Shown here piece by piece: positions 17,888-21,942 of a DNA stretch of 21,942 nt (position 1 is its first letter; every line of letters starts with the position of its first letter). The stretch lies in assembly GCA_946479785.1 (NCBI GenBank), contig CAMLHQ010000053.1, positions 1 through 21,942 of the forward strand, given 5' to 3'. This stretch comes from an uncultured Nitrospira sp. (GTDB lineage: Bacteria; Nitrospirota; Nitrospiria; Nitrospirales; Nitrospiraceae). The position numbers and the translations under genes are program-made. The notes beneath the pieces were generated by a model that made no database searches, had not been told where the DNA came from, and saw only the letters and a program-made list of their open reading frames with translations.

Positions 17888-19219
17888 ATGACGAATATGA
17901 CCTCTGCGGATGAGCGGGCTGAAGCTGGCATCACGGCGACCTCCACTGTGCCCGGATGGCAGTTGTTAAAAGCTCGAGATTTCAGTTTCCTGTTCTGGGG
18001 CCAGATGACGTCCCAAATTGGAGACAGTCTCAATCGCGTAGCCCTCTTATGGTTCGTCTACCAGTTGACCGGCTCTGCCATGAAAATGGTGGTGATCGGT
18101 TTGTTGCAGACGATCCCTCCGCTGATCCTGAGCCCGTTGCTCGGTGTCTATTTGGATCGAGCCAACAAAAAAACCGTCATGGTGTGGGTGGACATCGCGC
18201 GTACTGTGCTCGTTCTGTTTATCCCCCTTCTCTATGCCTTCGACGAATTGACGCTCGAACGCTTGTATGCAGCGGTGTTTCTCCTCGCAATCGTGTCGAC
18301 CATCTTCGGCCCGGCCCTTTCATCGGCGGTCCCGCAACTCGTGCGGCGCGATCAACTCACAGCCGCCAATGCTCTTTTGCAAACGACGACCAACACCGGC
18401 CTGCTGATCGGTCCCCTGTTCAGCGGCATCGGTATCGCGCTCATCGGATCTCAAAACGTGCTCTACGTCGATGCGGCTACCTTTTTTGTCTCGGCTCTCT
18501 GCCTCATGGCGGTGCGCATGCGACCAGTCGATGCGTGTGCAACCGGCGAAAGCGAACGTGGCACATGGACTCAGGAATTGATGGCGGGTGTTCGTTTCGT
18601 GTGTGTGGAGCAAACCGTCCTGGTGCTCATGGTAACCGCAGCGCTCTACAGCTTGGCGGCCAGCGCCTTTGCCTTCATGCTGCCGGTGTTCGCGGAGCAA
18701 AATCTCAGCGTTGGAGCACTGGAACTCGGCGCATTATGGTCGGCTCTGGGCGCTGGAATGCTGGCCACCTCGACGTGGCTGGCGTCGCTTGCCCAAGGCG
18801 ATTTGCATGGACGGTTCACGCTCATTTATCGTTCAATGGTGGTAGGAGGACTGGCGATGTGCGGATTGAGCCTACTCACCGCCCCACTAATCGCGGCAGC
18901 GTTAATTCTCGTCATTGGCGGAAGCACCGCCATCTTTATGCCGATCGTGTGGGGCGTCCTTCAGGAAGTGACGCCTGCACCGCTTTTGGGCCGCGTCTTC
19001 ACCACCTTTAGTACCGGCTCTATGGCTTCAGCCATGGCGGGCATGGCTGGTTTCGGCTGGGCGGCCGATACCATGGGACCTCACGTGAGTCTGCTAGGCA
19101 TCGGACTGGTCCTGCTCGGTACCGCCTGTGTCGCCGCTCTTTCCAGTCGCCGGATTCGCCTTGCTTCCAAAGCCATGTCCCTTTCCGCCATTGACCCTGT
19201 CAACAAGCTAGCTGCATAG
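17888..19219 (+). CDS. MFS transporter, EntS-like (MFS_3/DHA3) family, copy 2
   Basis: This 443-residue, roughly 12-helix transporter can be aligned with copy 1 along its whole length: DFSFLFWGQMTSQIGDSLNR, ALLWFVYQLTGS, GVYLDRANKK, IFGPALSSAVPQLV and ANALLQTTTNTGLLIGPLFSG, each cut for length, have counterparts at the same places. It is thus a tandem paralogue. The substrate is unknown; export of a siderophore or toxic compound is typical of the family. AGGAG lies 5 bases before the ATG at 17888. It is convergent with the superoxide dismutase gene, with 22 bases between the stop codons. Confidence 0.87.
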   Translation: MTNMTSADERAEAGITATSTVPGWQLLKARDFSFLFWGQMTSQIGDSLNRVALLWFVYQLTGSAMKMVVIGLLQTIPPLILSPLLGVYLDRANKKTVMVWVDIARTVLVLFIPLLYAFDELTLERLYAAVFLLAIVSTIFGPALSSAVPQLVRRDQLTAANALLQTTTNTGLLIGPLFSGIGIALIGSQNVLYVDAATFFVSALCLMAVRMRPVDACATGESERGTWTQELMAGVRFVCVEQTVLVLMVTAALYSLAASAFAFMLPVFAEQNLSVGALELGALWSALGAGMLATSTWLASLAQGDLHGRFTLIYRSMVVGGLAMCGLSLLTAPLIAAALILVIGGSTAIFMPIVWGVLQEVTPAPLLGRVFTTFSTGSMASAMAGMAGFGWAADTMGPHVSLLGIGLVLLGTACVAALSSRRIRLASKAMSLSAIDPVNKLAA

Positions 19220-19241
19220 ACGTGCATAATTTTCGGTGCAA

Positions 19242-19877
19242 CTAGGCTGCCCGCCCGAGCTGATCGGCATCGCCTTCGACGCGGCGATCCACGACTCGCC
19301 AATTGATGTTGGCAAAGAAGGCATCGATGTATTGTCCCCGCTGGGACGGTGTGTAATCGAGCAGGAATGCATGTTCCCACACGTCCATCACGAGAACCGG
19401 TTTGAAGCCTGCCACATTGCCATGTTCATGCAACGTAATCCAATGGTTCGAAAGACGCCCACTGGCGGGATCTTGGAGACAAATGGCCCAGCCCACTCCC
19501 CGCATCTTCCCCACGCTGACGAAGTCGGTTTTCCATCGTTCATAACCGCCGAACGAGGCCTCGACGTGCCGCTGAAATGCGGACGTGCTGTCCGGTTTCA
19601 AGGAAGCCTTTGAAGTGAGATTGTCGAAGTAATACTCGTGCAACACCATCCCGTTGTACTCGAACCCGAGGCGGCGGGTGAGTTCAGAATAGGCCGGAAA
19701 CTCCTCCTGATCGACGGTCCCGTCCTTCAAAAACTCCGCGATACGTCCTTGTAACGCATTCGTCGCCTTAACATAGCCTTCATACAGCGACAGATGCAGG
19801 TCAATGGTTTTATCTGAAATACCCTGAAGACCATGGAGATTAAACGATTTCGTTCGGTACGGTTGCTCATGTAGCAT
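19242..19877 (-). CDS. Superoxide dismutase, Fe/Mn family (divergent subtype)
   Basis: This 211-residue enzyme dismutates superoxide to oxygen and hydrogen peroxide. Metal ligands are H28 (IDLHLSLYEGYV), H80 (MVLHEYYFDNL), D165 and H169 (MDVWEHAFLLDY). The usual KHH stretch after the first ligand is replaced by SLY and one residue is missing. The second-sphere glutamine seems replaced by H150, with G76 at the other possible position. No signal peptide is seen, so it should be cytoplasmic. AGAGG lies 7 bases before the ATG at 19877. It follows the FKBP gene by 18 bases and is probably in its operon. Fe or Mn preference cannot be assigned by eye. Confidence 0.92.
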   Translation of the reverse strand: MLHEQPYRTKSFNLHGLQGISDKTIDLHLSLYEGYVKATNALQGRIAEFLKDGTVDQEEFPAYSELTRRLGFEYNGMVLHEYYFDNLTSKASLKPDSTSAFQRHVEASFGGYERWKTDFVSVGKMRGVGWAICLQDPASGRLSNHWITLHEHGNVAGFKPVLVMDVWEHAFLLDYTPSQRGQYIDAFFANINWRVVDRRVEGDADQLGRAA

Positions 19878-19895
19878 AGCGTTTCCTCTTGCGGT

Positions 19896-20447
19896 TCAAA
19901 TTGAGAAATCCCTTCGATTGCCCATGTCTCCCGTTTGCACGCCCTCTTCCTCTGATGGCAGTTCGACATTGAGGATCTTCACATCGATCACGAGATGTTT
20001 GCCAGCCAGCGGATGGTTGAAGTCTACGGACGCCACAGGACCGGAGAGCTCTGTGACCACAAATGGCACTCCTTCTTCGGTCGTCAGAATCGTTCCCGGT
20101 TTGGTATCTGGAGGCAGACTCTCAGTACTGATGACCCCTTTCTTCGTCTCGTCATAGGGACCGAACGCGTCGTCCGAGGAGAGGTCGACGCGTTTTTCTT
20201 CTCCTTTCTTCATGCCGGTGAGCGCTTTCTCCAAGTTCGGCAGCAGCTCATGGTGCCCCGGCACAAATTGGCTCACATTCTTCGGAATGACAATCCGCGC
20301 TTCTGGAACCGTAATCGTAAATTCCATCAATACCACCGCGCCATCCCTTATTGCGGGCCCGCTCTCTGCCCAAACTAACAACAATAACGGAGGAACGAGC
20401 AATCCCATAAGCGCAGCCACCACCATCAATATCTTGAAGCGAGGCAT
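19896..20447 (-). CDS. Membrane-anchored or exported SlyD-type FKBP peptidyl-prolyl isomerase
   Basis: This 183-residue protein has an N-terminal hydrophobic segment (ILMVVAALMGLLVPPLLLLV) acting as signal or anchor, then an FKBP fold of the SlyD kind. Seen: HHELLPNLEKALTGMKKGEE, the DDAFGPYDE start of the insert-in-flap region and NHPLAGKHLVIDVKILNV at the end. It should accelerate proline isomerisation and assist folding outside the cytoplasm. That is unusual, because SlyD itself is cytoplasmic. The Cys/His-rich metal tail of E. coli SlyD is absent. AAGGAG lies 7 bases before the ATG at 20447, preferred over a longer frame to 20489. Confidence 0.88.
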   Translation of the reverse strand: MPRFKILMVVAALMGLLVPPLLLLVWAESGPAIRDGAVVLMEFTITVPEARIVIPKNVSQFVPGHHELLPNLEKALTGMKKGEEKRVDLSSDDAFGPYDETKKGVISTESLPPDTKPGTILTTEEGVPFVVTELSGPVASVDFNHPLAGKHLVIDVKILNVELPSEEEGVQTGDMGNRRDFSI

Positions 20448-20512
20448 GATGAAACTCCTTTCCTTCGTCCGAACGTTCTCCGACGGCATATCGCCGCGCG
20501 TCAGCTCTCAGC

Positions 20513-20618
20513 TCAATGAGGAGCAATGCGGCCGGGCATCCCCGGTTCGTGGCTGGATTGCTCTCCCTGGTCCTCATGGATGGTGCTCCGCGCGATTTGT
20601 TGTGCTGCTTGATTGCAT
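20513..20618 (-). pseudogene. Possible frameshifted small gene or leader peptide before the FKBP gene
   Basis: GGAGGG lies 4 bases before an ATG at 20618, one of the strongest ribosome binding sites in the window, but the frame closes after 14 codons (MQSSSTTNRAEHHP) at 20574. If one base is shifted there, the reading continues in hydrophilic codons (HEDQGEQSSHEPGMPG and on) to a stop at 20513, giving about 35 residues. It could be a broken or misread small gene, a genuine leader peptide, or chance. The rest of the 428-base gap 20448-20875 holds the CTAG palindrome at 20651-20662 and the hairpin at 20810-20835, and no other gene. Confidence 0.3.
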
Positions 20619-20650
20619 AATTCCCTCCTTCAAGTTAAAAAACCTTAGCC

Positions 20651-20662
20651 GGTCCTAGGCCC
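20651..20662. promoter_or_regulatory. Near-palindrome GGTCCTAGGCCC upstream of the FKBP-SOD unit
   Basis: GGTCCTAGGCCC is a CTAG-centred palindrome with one mismatched pair. It lies 33 bases upstream of the strong ribosome binding site ATG at 20618. It resembles but does not match the CCCTAG/CTAGGG motif seen elsewhere, so membership in the same group is doubtful. Confidence 0.25.
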
Positions 20663-20809
20663 CATGCTGGCGGAAATGCTGCAGGACGCGGAAGATGGAT
20701 AGTGCCGTGCGCAAAAGCAATGTCGAGACGTTTAGTATTTAGTCAGCAAGGGATGTGCCGCTGATCGATAAATGGCAGCAGCGCGACAACTTCTTGAATC
20801 AGACGATGC

Positions 20810-20837
20810 CAAGCTGTCCCGCACGGGACAGCTTGTC
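20810..20837. repeat. Perfect 12-bp extragenic palindrome CAAGCTGTCCCG/CGGGACAGCTTG
   Basis: Left arm 20810-20821 and right arm 20824-20835 are exact reverse complements, separated by CA. It lies 41 bases past the DUF6335 stop. On the minus strand it contains GACAAGCTGTC, the 11-mer that is repeated at 4241-4270. No U run follows, so it looks more like a REP-type element than an intrinsic terminator. Confidence 0.65.
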
Positions 20838-20875
20838 TGATGTTCGGCTCGGAATGCTTGTGTTTCTTGCACGCA

Positions 20876-21391
20876 TCAAGGGTTTCGCCGAGGTGATTGG
20901 CCCACGTACGGACTCGATTCGCGGTTGACCCGCTTCGCCGTGGACGCGGTTCGCTTGGTCTTGGGAGCCTGCGCAACGTCTGGAGCCTGACTGCGCTCGA
21001 CATAATCCTCGGAGGAAGCCGGATTGAGTTCCCACCTTTTTTCGTCGCGCCGCGCGATTTTTTCCGTCGTGTGCAGCGGTTCACCTTCCGCATAGGTGAC
21101 GCCGAGGGCTTTGCCGATTTCGTCCACGATGTCCTGATCCGGCGTGGGACTCGACCCGCCTACCGCTTCATCTCCCACCGCGGCTTGGTCCCAGGCCGCC
21201 TCAACATCTCCGCCGGTCAAAACCGCCTCCGCGGGCGCCGGCCGATCCTGTCCCGCCTGGTCGTACCACTCCACGTCCGCCTGATTGTCGTCCTGCATCG
21301 GCAATAGCGGCTGTTCGCCGGATTCCACATATTCGCGGATAACCTTGTCGGCATCGATTTCTCTTTTTCGTTTATCGTTTTGCTCGCCCAT
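20876..21391 (-). CDS. DUF6335 family protein
   Basis: This 171-residue acidic, soluble protein matches the DUF6335 family by memory of its conserved core: VLTGGDVEAAWDQA, AVGDEAVGGSSPTPDQD, VDEIGKALGV and PLHTTEKIARRDEKRWELNP. The family is known from cyanobacteria and Nitrospira-type bacteria and has no established function. After the core comes a Lys/Arg/Ser-rich, probably disordered tail of about 45 residues. AGGAGG lies 7 bases before the ATG at 21391, which decides the start against a longer frame to 21454. It lies 56 bases downstream of the 61-aa gene, likely in one transcript. Confidence 0.78.
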   Translation of the reverse strand: MGEQNDKRKREIDADKVIREYVESGEQPLLPMQDDNQADVEWYDQAGQDRPAPAEAVLTGGDVEAAWDQAAVGDEAVGGSSPTPDQDIVDEIGKALGVTYAEGEPLHTTEKIARRDEKRWELNPASSEDYVERSQAPDVAQAPKTKRTASTAKRVNRESSPYVGQSPRRNP

Positions 21392-21447
21392 GAACAGTCC
21401 TCCTCCTGCATCATTTCGGCCAGAGTGTACATGCCGTTCCGGTTTCT

Positions 21448-21633
21448 TCAACAAGGCCTGCTTGGAATCACACGTTCTCGTTCATCCGGATTGGCACTGT
21501 GTTCATTTGCCTCTTCCACCTCTTTCATCAGAGGGTCCGGCTGGATGATCGTCCGATGTTTCTCCACTCCTTCACGCTTTGCCTTCCTCGCTTCCCCGTG
21601 CTTCCGAGGCGCCTGTCGCGTTCGACGTTTCAT
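21448..21633 (-). CDS. Small basic hypothetical protein, 61 aa
   Basis: I do not recognise this protein. It starts MKRRTRQAPRKHGEARKAKR, a strongly basic N-terminus that could touch nucleic acid, and becomes acidic and Pro-containing in the second half (DPLMKEVEEANEHSANPDER). GAGGG sits 4 bases before the ATG at 21633. Orientation and spacing place it in an operon with the DUF6335 gene. Length and lack of known relatives keep confidence moderate. Confidence 0.5.
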   Translation of the reverse strand: MKRRTRQAPRKHGEARKAKREGVEKHRTIIQPDPLMKEVEEANEHSANPDERERVIPSRPC

Positions 21634-21729
21634 CAGTCCCTCAGCCTTATCTGTTGCTAATTATTGAAAGCGCTTTTCGACAAAATAGAACGGAACAAAG
21701 CCCGACCATACTGGAGTGTCCTCTAGTCA

Positions 21730-21765
21730 TGAACAAAAGTTCACCTTGACGGGAACCTACTCCCG
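21730..21765. promoter_or_regulatory. Two small inverted repeats upstream of the 61-aa gene
   Basis: TGAAC-AAAA-GTTCA at 21730-21743 and CGGGA-ACCTAC-TCCCG at 21750-21765 lie in the 309-base region 21634-21942. The second is followed by CTTCTTGTT on the plus strand and could be a weak terminator; the first could be an operator. No complete gene is supported in this region. Confidence 0.25.
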
Positions 21766-21895
21766 CTTCTTGTTCGTACATGCTGTGGCCAATCGAGGCC
21801 TGCCCGTGGGGGTGGATGAACGTCGGATCGGTTAGAATTGTCTGTCGCTGGCAGGATCAGGCGCGTATACGTCTTCATGAGCCTCTAGGTTGTCT

Positions 21896-21940
21896 TCACG
21901 CTGCCCGGAGCACAAGTTCCTCTAGCCGATCGTCGTCTGA
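21896..21940 (-). CDS. Possible C-terminal tail of a gene entering from the right edge
   Basis: One minus frame reads SDDDRLEELVLRAA and then stops at 21896. The acidic, leucine-spaced sequence looks like the end of a real protein. Only 14 codons are visible, so this is weak. Confidence 0.25.
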   Translation of the reverse strand, partial: SDDDRLEELVLRAA

Positions 21941-21942
21941 AA

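Noticed and set aside
17956..19011. 351-codon plus-strand open frame
   Set aside because: It is an out-of-phase shadow of the second MFS gene with Arg/His-rich sequence and no membrane helices.
20248..20577. 109-codon minus-strand frame overlapping the 14-codon frame as ATGA
   Set aside because: Most of it overlaps the FKBP gene out of phase and has no recognisable features.
21816..21942. Plus-strand frame open to the right edge
   Set aside because: It has Ser/Arg-rich shadow-like sequence, a poor ribosome binding site and a more protein-like frame on the other strand.
1..21942. CRISPR arrays, insertion sequences, tRNA or rRNA genes
   Set aside because: I found no spaced direct repeats of CRISPR type, transposase frames, or tRNA or rRNA signatures. 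The only tandem array is the coding HAMP repeat.

Overview
The window looks like a stress-response and accessory stretch of a moderately GC-rich bacterial chromosome. I infer a Nitrospira-like member of Nitrospirota from the combination of a DUF6335 protein, a double PRC-barrel protein, a soluble poly-HAMP kinase, Ku with topoisomerase IB, and a divergent Fe/Mn superoxide dismutase. No rRNA, tRNA or other taxonomic marker is present, so this assignment is tentative. I see no phage, insertion sequence or CRISPR array.

Layout. Bases 1-2951 (minus) hold the N-terminal 983 residues of a cytoplasmic sensor kinase made almost entirely of 92-residue HAMP repeats; its catalytic end lies beyond the left edge. 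Next come a double PRC-barrel protein (minus) and, divergently, a small DUF1328 membrane protein (plus). Bases 4301-10276 are a tightly packed minus-strand run. Read in the direction of transcription it holds a YqjD-like protein, a YqjE-like holin-fold protein, a second tail-anchored or glycine-zipper protein, a DUF748 (AsmA-like) envelope protein, a YihY family membrane protein, Ku and DNA topoisomerase IB. A hemerythrin-like protein lies just upstream. Bases 11097-15229 (minus) are glgC followed by treY, overlapping by 4 bases. Bases 15529-19219 (plus) hold an exported double-BON protein and two tandem MFS exporters of the same family. A minus-strand pair (membrane-anchored SlyD-type FKBP, then superoxide dismutase) follows, then a 61-aa protein and a DUF6335 protein, and finally about 300 bases with at most a gene tail.

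How the genes fit together. Most products belong to general, osmotic, desiccation or oxidative stress: osmosensing-type kinase, trehalose and glycogen enzymes, Ku-type break repair, superoxide dismutase, hemerythrin, BON and AsmA-like envelope proteins, and stationary-phase YqjD/YqjE-like membrane proteins. A recurring inverted motif built on CCCTAG/CTAGGG or the related TGGGA/TCCCA occurs in the upstream regions of the kinase, the PRC/DUF1328 pair, glgC, the BON gene and the second MFS gene. It may mark a shared regulon. This is the most interesting unexplained signal here, together with the exact 275-bp repeat in the kinase gene and the Ku-topoisomerase IB coupling.
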